From NCBI GenBank assembly GCA_937870635.1, contig CALMZP010000157.1, positions 1 through 50,402 on the forward strand: DNA of 50,402 nucleotides. Direction: 5' to 3'. This stretch comes from an uncultured Acidobacteriota bacterium. GTDB lineage: Bacteria; Acidobacteriota; Thermoanaerobaculia; Gp7-AA8. Below, in pieces: positions 33,170 through 41,436 of the stretch (the stretch's first letter is position 1; each line of letters begins with the position of its first letter). The translations under genes and the position numbers were made by a program. The notes under the pieces are model-generated. The model was not told where the DNA came from. It searched no databases and saw nothing but the letters and a program-made list of their open reading frames with translations.

Positions 33170-34203
33170 AGCGCGAACCAGTTCCTGCTGCTGTAGTGAA
33201 AATCCATCGTCTTCACCGTGAGAAGAATGGCGAACTCGACCCGCAGCCGGCGCTCGGGGCCCGCGGCGCGCAGCTTGAGCTCGCGGCTGCGTCCGATCAT
33301 GTCCTTCAGCACCTGCTCGAGTGTGAACTGATATTCACCGGTCCAGGTCGAGACGAGCTTGCGGATCTCGGTGCTGTTGCGCCGGATGAACCGGGAGGCG
33401 AGCTCGCGCCGGCGATGCTTCGGATCGTTCGAGAAAAGCCGGCGCAGATCGCCGTCGTAAATGTCGGGGTAGCTCACCAGGTACTGCGCGCGCTTCTCCG
33501 CGTAGTACTCGCGCAGCGTGATGCCCAGCGTCGGCAGCGAGTCGGGTTTCTTGCGGCTGTGATGGGCGGGACGCCTGCGCGACAGCGTGTCCAGCAGGTG
33601 GTCGACGTACTCCAGTTTCTTCAGCGCCGGCCAGCCCGTGTAGCGCTTCTTCCATCCCTGATTGCGGGAGCCGAGGATGACGGCGAAGGTTTCGGCGAAA
33701 TCTTCGAGGGGGTGGCTCTGCGCGTAATAGAGCCGCAGGTGGTGCACGAAGTTGCGGCTCGCAGGGTTCGGACGATAGTGGTCGGGGTAGGGGGTCGAGG
33801 GGTTTCCGAAGAGCTTCTGCCGCGCGACGAGCCTCTCGATGCGATAGGCGTTGTCGAGGGCATGTCCACACTCGTGGCGGAGGATTCTCATCATCTCCGG
33901 GCGGGTACCGCCTTCGACGTCCAGCATGTGCTTGCGCTCGAGCTTCATCAGCCGCGGGTGAGCGAGGAAAAAGGGGATGGCGATGCCGGGAATGTCGCCG
34001 GGGACGAACCAGTCGGTGGAGAGCCAGGCGTGCGGCCGGAACTTCAGCCCTCGGCGCGCCAGATCTTCGTAGAGGTCGTCGAGGCATTCCTCGATCCAGG
34101 TCCCCTCGATGCGGACGCCGAGGTCGCGCAGGCGGACGTCGAGAAGCTCCGAATCGGGCAGCTTCTCCCACGCGAACTTTCTGGCCGGGCTCATGGCGGG
34201 CAT
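33166..34203 (-). CDS. Putative zinc metallopeptidase paired with ATP-grasp ligase
   Basis: A 345-residue cytoplasmic protein with the zinc-binding motif HECGHALDNAY (HExxH with Cys in the variable position: H-E-C-G-H) at about residue 109, and a downstream EDFAETFAVIL that may give the third ligand and matches the glu-zincin-like pattern. LRLYYAQSHPLEDFAETFA and GWKKRYTGWPALKKLEYVDHLL are conserved-looking blocks. No signal peptide, so it acts inside the cell. ATG at 34203 or 34194 are both possible and neither has a clear ribosome-binding site. Such peptidases are known next to ATP-grasp amidoligases, but no substrate has been assigned that I can name. Confidence 0.78.
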   Translation of the reverse strand: MPAMSPARKFAWEKLPDSELLDVRLRDLGVRIEGTWIEECLDDLYEDLARRGLKFRPHAWLSTDWFVPGDIPGIAIPFFLAHPRLMKLERKHMLDVEGGTRPEMMRILRHECGHALDNAYRIERLVARQKLFGNPSTPYPDHYRPNPASRNFVHHLRLYYAQSHPLEDFAETFAVILGSRNQGWKKRYTGWPALKKLEYVDHLLDTLSRRRPAHHSRKKPDSLPTLGITLREYYAEKRAQYLVSYPDIYDGDLRRLFSNDPKHRRRELASRFIRRNSTEIRKLVSTWTGEYQFTLEQVLKDMIGRSRELKLRAAGPERRLRVEFAILLTVKTMDFHYSSRNWFAL

Positions 34204-34215
34204 CGTAACAGCACG

Positions 34216-34460
34216 GAGTGCGGCAGCTTGCTGCCGGGGGCGGGGGGCTGGGGGCGGGGAAGGAAGAAGGAAGGAGGCAGAAGGCAGAAGGCAGAAGGCA
34301 GAAGGATGACGGATGAATTGGGGATACGGGAATGGTGAATGGTCAATGTTGAATGGTGAATGGTGAATTCACAGCACAAACCATTCACCATTCACCATTC
34401 ACCATTCCCGCACTTCATCCTTCATCCTTGATCCTTGATCCCCAAGCTGCCGCACTCGTT
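34216..34460. repeat. Composite repeat: REP-C ends with nested heptamer arrays
   Basis: Order: REP-C palindrome (34216-34236), four GGCAGAA-type heptamers (about 34276-34305), GAATGGT heptamers (about 34330-34366), a short AT-rich centre, inverted ACCATTC heptamers (about 34379-34409), CCTTCAT/CCTTGAT heptamers (about 34415-34440) and an inverted REP-C (34442-34460). The whole is a nested inverted structure of about 245 bp. Its right end joins the truncated SRPBCC gene. Confidence 0.88.
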
Positions 34461-34669
34461 AGGACACCGAGGTCGAAGATGGTGTTGATCCAGATCGTGT
34501 CGCCGACGCGGAAGACCATTCCTTCGACGTCCCGCGCCGGCTGGGGAAAGATGAACCGCGGATCCCAACCCTTCGCCCAGCGGCGCTCTTCGTGCGCGCC
34601 GAAGAGGGGAGCGACCTTCGCGTAGGGAGCGGGGACGTCGAACGTGAAGCTCGTCGTGTGGTGGTTCAA
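34461..34669 (-). pseudogene. SRPBCC-family gene, truncated by a repeat
   Basis: The frame from ATG 34669 encodes 66 residues typical of an SRPBCC (START-like) domain N terminus: TSFTFDVPAPYAKVAPLFG, RRWAKGWDPRFIFPQ, DVEGMVFRVGDTIWINTIFDL. It then enters GVLTSAAAWGSRIKDEG, which is simply the REP-C and heptamer sequence read in frame, and stops at 34415. A complete domain has about 140-150 residues, so the second half is gone. Its ATG lies inside or against the start of the divergent endonuclease-like gene. A short protein could still be made but would not fold as the family does. Confidence 0.7.
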
Positions 34670-34694
34670 GGGTGTTCTCCTCTATGCTCTCGGC

Positions 34695-35471
34695 GTGCGA
34701 AAACTGATCGAGATCACATTGCTCACGCTTCTGATCGTTTCCTGCGCGAGCATCGCGCCGCAGCCGCTTCGCGTCCTCGTCTACAACATTCACGCGGGGA
34801 AGGACGCGAAAGGTGTCGACAATCTACAGCGCGTCGCGGATCTGATCAAAACGAGCCGGGCGGACATCGTCCTGCTGCAGGAGGTCGACATCCGGACGAC
34901 GCGCTCCGGAAACGTCGATCAGCTGGAGACGCTGACGCGGCTGACGGGCCTGCACGGAGTCTTCGGCAAGTCGCTCGATTACCAGGGCGGCGATTACGGC
35001 ATCGCGATCCTGTCACGCTGGCAGATCTCCGGGAAGGAAGTCGTGCCGCTGCGCATCGAGCCACCGCAGCCTCGTGCCGGGGGGTCACTCGAGCCGCGGA
35101 TCGCGCTGGTCGCCGAGACCCACGGGTTGACCGTGATGAACACGCACTTCGATGCCTCGCGCGAGGACACGTGGCGCCGGCAGGAAGTCGAAGAGCTCCT
35201 GCGCAGCGCCGCGCGGCGCAAACCGCTTCTCACCGGTGGGGACTTCAACTCCGAGCCCGGCAGCGCCATTCATGCGCGGATGATCGAAGCGGGGTTCCGC
35301 GACGCGTGGGAGGATTGTGGCGGCGGGCCGCACCTGACGTATCCCGCGGACACGCCCGTGAAGCGGATCGATTATCTGTTCCTGGCTGGCGGGGCACGCT
35401 GCGCTGCCGCCGAAGTGATCGAGACCGAGGCGTCGGATCATCGGCCGGTGCTGCTGACGGTCACGCCGTAG
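34695..35471 (+). CDS. Endonuclease/exonuclease/phosphatase-family lipoprotein
   Basis: A 258-residue protein of the EEP fold. Motifs in order: LRVLVYNIHAGKDAKG, ADIVLLQEVD (catalytic Glu), TGLHGVFGKSLDYQGGDYGIAIL, VMNTHFDA, LTGGDFNSEPGS (Asp, Asn) and EASDHRPVLLTV (Asp-His). GTG 34695 is chosen because it gives MRKLIEITLLTLLIVSC, a lipoprotein signal with lipobox IVSC; an upstream in-frame ATG at 34644 would overlap the divergent SRPBCC gene. Likely anchored to a membrane and cleaving phosphoesters of a nucleic acid, lipid or sugar. Confidence 0.85.
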   Translation: MRKLIEITLLTLLIVSCASIAPQPLRVLVYNIHAGKDAKGVDNLQRVADLIKTSRADIVLLQEVDIRTTRSGNVDQLETLTRLTGLHGVFGKSLDYQGGDYGIAILSRWQISGKEVVPLRIEPPQPRAGGSLEPRIALVAETHGLTVMNTHFDASREDTWRRQEVEELLRSAARRKPLLTGGDFNSEPGSAIHARMIEAGFRDAWEDCGGGPHLTYPADTPVKRIDYLFLAGGARCAAAEVIETEASDHRPVLLTVTP

Positions 35472-35502
35472 CCCGCATCGAGATCGAGGACGGAGAGCGG
35501 AA

Positions 35503-36219
35503 TCATCGAGTCGGCTGCATGAGCCGGAGGAAGCGGCGGATGCGATTGGCGTTGACGCCGGCATCGCTCCTGCCGACTCTCGATGTGGAACGCACATCGA
35601 CTCTGCTCCCGCCAGGCACGGGGCGGATGCGCACGACCACGTCGTCGCGGAACCCGAACCAGGCCGTGGTGGCCGTGGCTTCAACGGTGCGCGCGGTGCG
35701 ATCGACAGCGAGCACCTTCCATCGAAGCGACCGCGCGACTTCGACTGCGCGATCGAGCGTCTGGTCCGGGTTCAACGGAAGGACGAGCGGTTGCAGCGTC
35801 GCGTAACCGGCGCGGTGCTTCTGCGCGACGTCAGGCGCGAACGTGTCGGGCGCGGGATTCGATCCGCTGCCCCGCGCGGTGAGAGCCGCGCGGAAATGAG
35901 GAGGGTCTTCGAGCGACGTGGTGATGTCGTGGATGGGAGGAACGCCGCGCGCGGTCATGATTCCGTAGAGAGGAATTCCGAACGAGACGAGTCCCATCAC
36001 GATCGCAAGGTCGGCGAGGCGCGCCGCCTGCGAATTCGGAGAGGCACTCCGCCTTGCCAGGAAGCCGGTCACCGCGGCGAGCAGACCGACGAGCCCTGCC
36101 ACGGCGAACAGAAGCAGGCCGACGCGGTAGTCCCACCAGCTCCACCGCGTTCCCGGCCCCGAAAGAGCGAGAGCAGCGATCGCCGCGGTGGCAAGGATGG
36201 TGGCGATCCGAATGAGCAT
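35503..36219 (-). CDS. DUF1499-family membrane protein
   Basis: A 238-residue protein. Three hydrophobic helices fill the first 100 residues (MLIRIATILATAAIAALALSG, VGLLLFAVAGLVGLLAAVTGF, LAIVMGLVSFGIPLYGIM), followed by a DUF1499 domain: PPIHDITTSLEDPPHF, RSLRWKVLAVDRTARTVEATATT, WFGFRDDVVVRIRPVPGGSRVDVRS and the final RVGRSDAGVNANRIRRFL. The function of the domain is unknown. It follows the MFS transporter by 22 bases and may be in its operon. Confidence 0.87.
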   Translation of the reverse strand: MLIRIATILATAAIAALALSGPGTRWSWWDYRVGLLLFAVAGLVGLLAAVTGFLARRSASPNSQAARLADLAIVMGLVSFGIPLYGIMTARGVPPIHDITTSLEDPPHFRAALTARGSGSNPAPDTFAPDVAQKHRAGYATLQPLVLPLNPDQTLDRAVEVARSLRWKVLAVDRTARTVEATATTAWFGFRDDVVVRIRPVPGGSRVDVRSTSRVGRSDAGVNANRIRRFLRLMQPTR

Positions 36220-36241
36220 GCGCTCCCATCATATGGAAGTG

Positions 36242-37435
36242 TCAGGCCGAGCGGAATGCGCGGAGCAACGCCAGGTCGTAGACGATCTTCAGCAACCCCG
36301 CCGCGACGAACGGGATCCAGTCGTGGCCGAGCGTGAGGAGAAGAGGAACGGCAATGACGGGGGCCAGCGCCGCTCCCGCCGTTCGTGCCACGCCCGTGAT
36401 GCCGGCCGCGGCCGTCCGCTCGGCCGGATCGACAGCGGCGATCACGTAGGCCTGCCGCGTCGGAACGTCCATTTGAGAAATGGAGAATCGAAGCAGCAGC
36501 ACGGTCAGCGCGAGCGCCAGCGTCGGCATGAACGGGACGGCGATCAGCAGGACATTCGATGGGAGATGGGTGAACACCATCGTGTTGAGCAGTCCGAAGC
36601 GCCGGGCGATTCGCGCCGCCGCTAGTGCGGACACTCCGGCCAGCAGATTCGCTCCGAAGAAGATGGCGCCCAGTTTCGCCGGGGAGACGCCGAAGCGCTG
36701 GTGGAACCAGAACGCCATGGCGCTCTGAATCACAAGGCCGCCTGCGAACGAGTCGAGGGCGAACAGCGACGACAGCCGCAGGATTACACCGCGCGAACGG
36801 TGCAGACGGAAGAACGCCGGGTGCGATGCAGCGACCGGCGCTTCCACCGCGGGCGAGAGGCTACGGAAGAGAATCGCCAGCAGCGCACCGAGCGCGGCGT
36901 AGGTGATGATCGCGCTGCGATAGCTGCTCGTCTCGCTGAAGCCCCCGCGCAGCAGGATCTCGCTGAACAATCCCGCGGCGAGCGATCCGGCCGCGGTTGC
37001 GAAGGAGCCGACGAGGTTGTACCAGGCATACAGCGAGGTTCGATCGCTGTCCGGCGCCACCTCCGCCAGGGCCACCTGCTCGATCGCGAGAAACGGCCCC
37101 ACTTCGTTGCCGCTCGGACTGATCACGCCAATCGTCGCCGCCAGAACGAGCAGTACGAACACGTTCGTCGCCGCGAAGACGACAGCCGCGGCGGCCATGA
37201 GGATCGCGCCGGCTATCAGCGTCCAGCGCCGGCCCATGACATCGGAGCGCGTGGTCAGGAAGAGCGAAAGGACGACGTCGCCGGCCAGGGTCAGCGTCAG
37301 GAGCAGGCCGATACGTCGGTCATCGAGCCCCAGTGCCGAGAGATAGAGGACGAGAACGATCGACAGAAAGCCGTAGGCGAAGAGGCGTACCACGCGCGTG
37401 GCGAAGAGAAGCGCTACGTCGCGATCGCGGGCCAC
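36242..37435 (-). CDS. MFS transporter, 40 bp from boxB
   Basis: A 397-residue protein with about 12 helices. YLSALGLDDRRIGLLLTLTLAGDVVLSL holds the first helices, followed by the loop TTRSDVMGRRWTLIAGAIL, a good MFS signature-A (DxxGRR). The second half has KLGAIFFGANLLAGVSALAAARIARRFG. It lies 40 bases downstream of boxB on the same strand, so a role in uptake of benzoate or related acids, or in efflux of toxic intermediates, is possible by context only. Its N terminus (MARDRDVALLFATRVVRLFAYGFLSIVLVL) also fits drug-efflux-like MFS members. Confidence 0.85.
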   Translation of the reverse strand: MARDRDVALLFATRVVRLFAYGFLSIVLVLYLSALGLDDRRIGLLLTLTLAGDVVLSLFLTTRSDVMGRRWTLIAGAILMAAAAVVFAATNVFVLLVLAATIGVISPSGNEVGPFLAIEQVALAEVAPDSDRTSLYAWYNLVGSFATAAGSLAAGLFSEILLRGGFSETSSYRSAIITYAALGALLAILFRSLSPAVEAPVAASHPAFFRLHRSRGVILRLSSLFALDSFAGGLVIQSAMAFWFHQRFGVSPAKLGAIFFGANLLAGVSALAAARIARRFGLLNTMVFTHLPSNVLLIAVPFMPTLALALTVLLLRFSISQMDVPTRQAYVIAAVDPAERTAAAGITGVARTAGAALAPVIAVPLLLTLGHDWIPFVAAGLLKIVYDLALLRAFRSA

Positions 37436-37475
37436 GATGACAATTGTGGCATCGGAATGCCGGAGGTTTGACCAC

Positions 37476-38897
37476 CTACACCCGCACGTATTCGTAATCG
37501 ACCGGGAGGTTGTTGATGCCGCGATCCGGGGGCGCGATCCATCCGGCGATCTTGCCCGGCTCCATGACCGGCTGCATCACGGACGCGACGAAGGCCTGAT
37601 CCTCCGGTGTCGGAATCCATTGACGGATTCCGGCGGCAAACATCTCCGGCGCGATCGGCTGACCCGACGGATCGGTGGGGATGCCCGCCCACGCGCCGAC
37701 GGTGCGGCGGAAACGGGAGCTGGGCAGGCGCAGCTCGAAGTTGATGCCGCCCTTCTCGATGATCTTATTCCAGCGCTTCACGCCGTTCTCGCAGTCGCGG
37801 ATGTAGGCCTGGCGCAGCACCTCGTTCATGGCGTTGCGCATGGAGACGGACTCGGTCTTCACGCCGCCCTTGCCATCGGGCATGTCGAGCGAGAAGTCGC
37901 CGTTCGCGACGTGATCCTCGTACAGCGACTCGTCGGGACGCCCCTTCAGGCCCGCCGCGAAATAGCTCGCCGCGTTCGAAGAGACTTCCGATCCGAACAG
38001 ATCGAGCGCGGAGCTGAACCAGAAGTTCATGTAGCGCTGGATCGTCGGGAGGTCGATCGCCCCGCCGGCGCGGACCTTCACCGGATCGTCGGTCTTCAGC
38101 TCGTTCATCACCTCCACGGTGCGGCGCACGACGCGGCCGATGCCCGTGTCACCGACGAACATGTGATGGGCTTCTTCGGTGAGCATGAACTGGCACGTAC
38201 GCGCCAGCGGATCGAAGCCGCTCTCGGCGAGCGCCTTCAGCTGGAACTTGCCGTCCCGATCAGTGAAGTACGCAAACATATAGAACGACAGCCAGTCGTT
38301 GATCGGCTCGTTGAACGTCGAGAGGATGCGCGGCTTGTCGACGTCGCCGGAGTGGCGCTCGAGAAGTCCTTCCGCCTCTTCGCGGCCGTCGCGTCCGAAG
38401 TAGGCGTGGAGCAGATAGACCATCGCCCACAGATGCCGTCCTTCTTCGACGTTGATCTGGAAGAGATTGCGCAGGTCATAGAGCGACGGCGCCGAGTTGC
38501 CGAGGGCGCGCTGCTGCTCGACGGAGGCAGGCTCGGTGTCGCCCTGCGTCACGATGAGGCGGCGAAGCGTCGACCGATGCTCGCCCGGGACGACCTGCCA
38601 CGCCGGCTGTCCGATGTTGTCGCCGAAACCGATCGTGCGGTCCTGCTTCTGATCGGCGAGGAAGATGCCCCAGCGGTACTCCGGCATCTTCACCATCCCG
38701 AACGTGGCCCAACCCGCCTGATCGACCGAGGTGGCGGTGCGCAGGTAGACGTCATTGTTCTGGAAAACGGCCGGGCCGAGCTCCTTCCACCAGTCGAGAA
38801 AGCGCGGCTGCCAGTGCTCGAGCGCACGCTGGAGGGTCTTGTTCGTGGAGAGGTCCACGTTGTTCGGGATCTTCTCGTCGTAGTTGATGTTTGCCAT
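37476..38897 (-). CDS. boxB: Benzoyl-CoA 2,3-epoxidase subunit BoxB
   Basis: A 473-residue diiron enzyme. Four-helix-bundle iron motifs are visible as ExxH pairs: E152-G-R-H155 in NVEEGRHLWAM and E242-A-H-H245 in LTEEAHHMF. INDWLSFYMFAYFTDRDGK and the C-terminal WIAPPDRGINNLPVDYEYVR are typical of BoxB. It inserts one oxygen atom into benzoyl-CoA to give the 2,3-epoxide in the aerobic box pathway, and needs the reductase BoxA, not found in this window. ATG 38897, with AAGGGA upstream, starts MANINYDEKIPNNVDL as in homologues. A REP-A palindrome separates it from boxC. Confidence 0.95.
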   Translation of the reverse strand: MANINYDEKIPNNVDLSTNKTLQRALEHWQPRFLDWWKELGPAVFQNNDVYLRTATSVDQAGWATFGMVKMPEYRWGIFLADQKQDRTIGFGDNIGQPAWQVVPGEHRSTLRRLIVTQGDTEPASVEQQRALGNSAPSLYDLRNLFQINVEEGRHLWAMVYLLHAYFGRDGREEAEGLLERHSGDVDKPRILSTFNEPINDWLSFYMFAYFTDRDGKFQLKALAESGFDPLARTCQFMLTEEAHHMFVGDTGIGRVVRRTVEVMNELKTDDPVKVRAGGAIDLPTIQRYMNFWFSSALDLFGSEVSSNAASYFAAGLKGRPDESLYEDHVANGDFSLDMPDGKGGVKTESVSMRNAMNEVLRQAYIRDCENGVKRWNKIIEKGGINFELRLPSSRFRRTVGAWAGIPTDPSGQPIAPEMFAAGIRQWIPTPEDQAFVASVMQPVMEPGKIAGWIAPPDRGINNLPVDYEYVRV

Positions 38898-38913
38898 GGT
38901 TGGTTTTCCCTTC

Positions 38914-39010
38914 CACGTCATCCTGAGCCGCGAAGACGGCGAAGGATCTCAAGATGCAGGACTTTCGCATCCTGAGACCCTTCGGCGACTCCGCGCCTCA
39001 GGGTGACGTG
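38914..39010. repeat. Dispersed palindrome REP-A, copy 3, between boxC and boxB
   Basis: Ends CACGTCATCCTGAG and CTCAGGGTGACGTG are inverted, with inner GAAGGATCTCAAGATG against CATCCTGAGACCCTTC. It fills the boxC-boxB gap and would form a long hairpin in their shared transcript, which could alter relative expression of the two genes. Confidence 0.88.
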
Positions 39011-39014
39011 ACTT

Positions 39015-40637
39015 TCAGACTCTCTCCCAGCCGAATTTCGGTTTTGTCCCGCTTCCAAACAACTTCAATGCACCCTGCTCGCCGACCGCGTTCGGGCGGA
39101 TGAAGATCCAGTTCTGCCACGCCGAGAGCCGCCCGAAGATCTTCGTGGCGATGGTCTCGTCTCCGCCGAAGCGGAGGCTCGCTTCCATTCCTGTGAGCGC
39201 GTCCGGCGAGAGGCTGGCGCGCTCTTCGATCGCCAGGCGCAGCTCGTCGTCCCAGTCCAGCTCGTCGGGCGCGAACGTGATGAGACCGGCGTCGAGCGCC
39301 TCGTTCGCGTCCAGCTTCTTCTCGACCGACTGCCGCAGATCGTCGGCGCCGCGGCCGAAGCGCGTCTCCAGACGCGTGCGTCCGTTCACCATCTTGTAAG
39401 GTCCGAAGTTCATCGCGCTCAGGGCGATCGCCGGACCTTCTTCCGCGACGAGCATGTACGAGCGATCGGCCGCCAGCGCGAGCTCGAACAGCGTTCCCGC
39501 AAAACACGACCCGGCGGCGATGACCGCGTAGATGCTGCGCGAAGAGACGTCGAGCCGCGCGAACGTCCGTCGGATGAAGCCGATCGTCTCGCGGACGAAC
39601 CAGTGCCCGGCGTGCTTCTCGAGGGCGCGGTCCATCCGGAGCATCGCCTCGATGTCGCCGCGCGTCTTCACGATCCAGATGCCTGCTTCGCGGACGTTGG
39701 TGCGCAGATGGAGGATCGCGTCGTCGAGCTCTCGCGCCATCGCCAGCGGCCACCACTGCGCGCCGCGCTCGACCATCGCATCGATGGCGATCGCCTCGTC
39801 TCCGGCCGGAGCCGTGACGGTGATCGTGATCGTGCGCGCTTCCGCGTCGACGTCGAGGTCGACGTGCTCGTAATGGATGCCCTTCTCGTCGATCGTCCGT
39901 TTCAAAGGAGTGAGGGCGATGCCCTTCGCATCCCTCGGCCGGTCGGTCTTCGCGGCCAGGGCCTGCGCGCGCTCCTGCACTTTTTGCGGGAAGCTGCGCG
40001 GCGGCACGACTTCGTCGACCAGTCCCCACTCCTTCGCCTTCTTGCCGCCGAGGCCTTCCGCGGTCGTGCAGAACACGTCCGCGAGATCGCGCCGCACGCG
40101 CCGTTTGTCGACGAGGCGGGTGAGTCCCCCCGTCCCCGGCAGCACCGCCAGCAGCGGCACCTCGGGGAAGCTCACCGTGCTCGATCGATCGTCGACGAGG
40201 ACGATCTCATCGCATGCCAGAGCGAGCTCGTAACCGCCGCCGGCCGCCGTGCCGTTCACCGCGGCGAGGAACTTCAGGCCGGAATGCTCGCTGGAATCTT
40301 CGAGGCCGTTCCGCGTCTCGTTGGTGAACTTGCAGAAGTTGACCTTCGTCGCGTGCGTCGCCTTGCCGAGCATGTAAATGTTCGCGCCGGCGCAGAACAT
40401 CCGTTCCTTGCCGCTGGCGATGACCACCGCGCCCACTTCCGGGTGTTCGAACCGGATGCGGTCGAGGGCGTCGCGCAGCTCGATGTCGACGCCGAGGTCA
40501 TAGGAGTTGAGCTTGAGTTTGTATCCCTCGTCGATGCCGGCGTCTTCGTTCACGTCGAGCGCCAGCGTGGCCACGGGGCCGTCGAAGGTGAGTCGCCAGT
40601 GCTTGTAGCTGCCCGGCTCACGGTCGAATGTGATCAT
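39015..40637 (-). CDS. boxC: Benzoyl-CoA-dihydrodiol/epoxide lyase BoxC
   Basis: A 540-residue double crotonase-fold enzyme. The N-terminal half has VGAVVIASGKERMFCAGANIYML and AAVNGTAAGGGYELALACDEI, the enoyl-CoA-hydratase signature with oxyanion Gly residues; the second half carries IAAGSCFAGTLFELALAADRSY. It opens the ring of the 2,3-epoxide to a dialdehyde/semialdehyde CoA product in aerobic benzoate breakdown. The ATG at 40637 has GGAGA five bases upstream. A palindrome holding TATAAT lies 25-38 bases before the start. Confidence 0.95.
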   Translation of the reverse strand: MITFDREPGSYKHWRLTFDGPVATLALDVNEDAGIDEGYKLKLNSYDLGVDIELRDALDRIRFEHPEVGAVVIASGKERMFCAGANIYMLGKATHATKVNFCKFTNETRNGLEDSSEHSGLKFLAAVNGTAAGGGYELALACDEIVLVDDRSSTVSFPEVPLLAVLPGTGGLTRLVDKRRVRRDLADVFCTTAEGLGGKKAKEWGLVDEVVPPRSFPQKVQERAQALAAKTDRPRDAKGIALTPLKRTIDEKGIHYEHVDLDVDAEARTITITVTAPAGDEAIAIDAMVERGAQWWPLAMARELDDAILHLRTNVREAGIWIVKTRGDIEAMLRMDRALEKHAGHWFVRETIGFIRRTFARLDVSSRSIYAVIAAGSCFAGTLFELALAADRSYMLVAEEGPAIALSAMNFGPYKMVNGRTRLETRFGRGADDLRQSVEKKLDANEALDAGLITFAPDELDWDDELRLAIEERASLSPDALTGMEASLRFGGDETIATKIFGRLSAWQNWIFIRPNAVGEQGALKLFGSGTKPKFGWERV

Positions 40638-40658
40638 GCGTTCTCCAAGAAAATGGCG

Positions 40659-40672
40659 GGCATTATAATTCC
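40659..40672. promoter_or_regulatory. Predicted BoxR site at the boxC promoter
   Basis: GGCATTATAATTCC differs at one base from the perfect palindrome GGAATTATAATTCC found in the boxR promoter. It contains a minus-strand TATAAT 24 bases before the boxC ATG and overlaps the boxR stop codon. A repressor here would cover the -10 element. No good -35 box is present, so an activator may also be needed. Confidence 0.5.
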
Positions 40673-41433
40673 GATCTTTCGCGGGCGAGGTCGCCCGCGC
40701 TCCACTCCAGCAGCCTGGCTGCCGCGGCGTTCTCGCTCATCCCGCTGGTGTTGATCGCGGCATCCGCGCGCGCGTAAAGCGGCGTACGCTCCCTGAGGAT
40801 CCGGCGCAGATCGTCCATCGCTCTCGCTGAGCCCGCCATGGGGCGGAGATCGCCCTGCGCGATCACGCGCTGCATGTGTTCTTCCGGCGTCGCGCGGATC
40901 CAGACCGTGAAGCAGTGGTGGAGCAGCTGCTCGTACGTCTCCGGGTCCGAGACGATCCCGCCGCCCGTCGCAACGACGAACTCGGGTTGCGAATCGAGAA
41001 GGGCGTGAAGTGCCTGCGACTCATAACGGCGGTACGCGGCCTGGCCGTACATTTCAATGAGAGCAGCGAGCGAGGTTCCTGCCATCCGCTCGATCTCCTG
41101 GTCGAGCTCGAAGAAAGGGACCTTCATCGCCTTCGCCAGCCGGGCGCCGAGGGTCGATTTGCCGGCGCCGCGCATCCCGATGAGTGCGATGCGGCGGGAG
41201 CGGCCCGGCACAGGCTCGGCGTCCCGCACCAGCTGATCGAGCGGAATGCCGAGCGCCCCGGCGATGTGGCGGAGCACCAGCAGCGAGACATTGCCCTTTC
41301 CGCTCTCGAGCTGGGTGATGTAGCGCTCCGAGATCCCCGCCGTCTCGGCCACGGCGCGGCGTGTCAGGCCGCGACGGGAGCGCTCGCGCCGGATGTGCTG
41401 GCCGAACGCCCGCAGGAACTCCGTGTCATCCAT
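40663..41433 (-). CDS. boxR: BoxR transcriptional regulator (HTH plus shikimate-kinase-like domain)
   Basis: A 256-residue protein. Residues 8-75 form an XRE-type helix-turn-helix (TRRAVAETAGISERYITQLE). The rest is shikimate-kinase-like with Walker A GMRGAGKST (residues 86-94) and the FVVATGGGIV segment. BoxR and BzdR proteins use this domain to bind benzoyl-CoA, which releases repression of box or bzd genes. The C-terminal tail GDLARERSEL is encoded by a REP-B repeat (40681-40704) that has read into the gene. The start codon lies three bases from a perfect palindrome, so its transcript may be nearly leaderless. Confidence 0.93.
   Translation of the reverse strand: MDDTEFLRAFGQHIRRERSRRGLTRRAVAETAGISERYITQLESGKGNVSLLVLRHIAGALGIPLDQLVRDAEPVPGRSRRIALIGMRGAGKSTLGARLAKAMKVPFFELDQEIERMAGTSLAALIEMYGQAAYRRYESQALHALLDSQPEFVVATGGGIVSDPETYEQLLHHCFTVWIRATPEEHMQRVIAQGDLRPMAGSARAMDDLRRILRERTPLYARADAAINTSGMSENAAAARLLEWSAGDLARERSEL
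40681..40704. repeat. REP-B half copy inside the 3' end of boxR
   Basis: GCGGGCGAGGTCGCCCGC followed by GCTCCA matches the right half of the REP-B palindrome at 22624-22689. It encodes the last residues of BoxR. Confidence 0.75.
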
Positions 41434-41436
41434 GAA

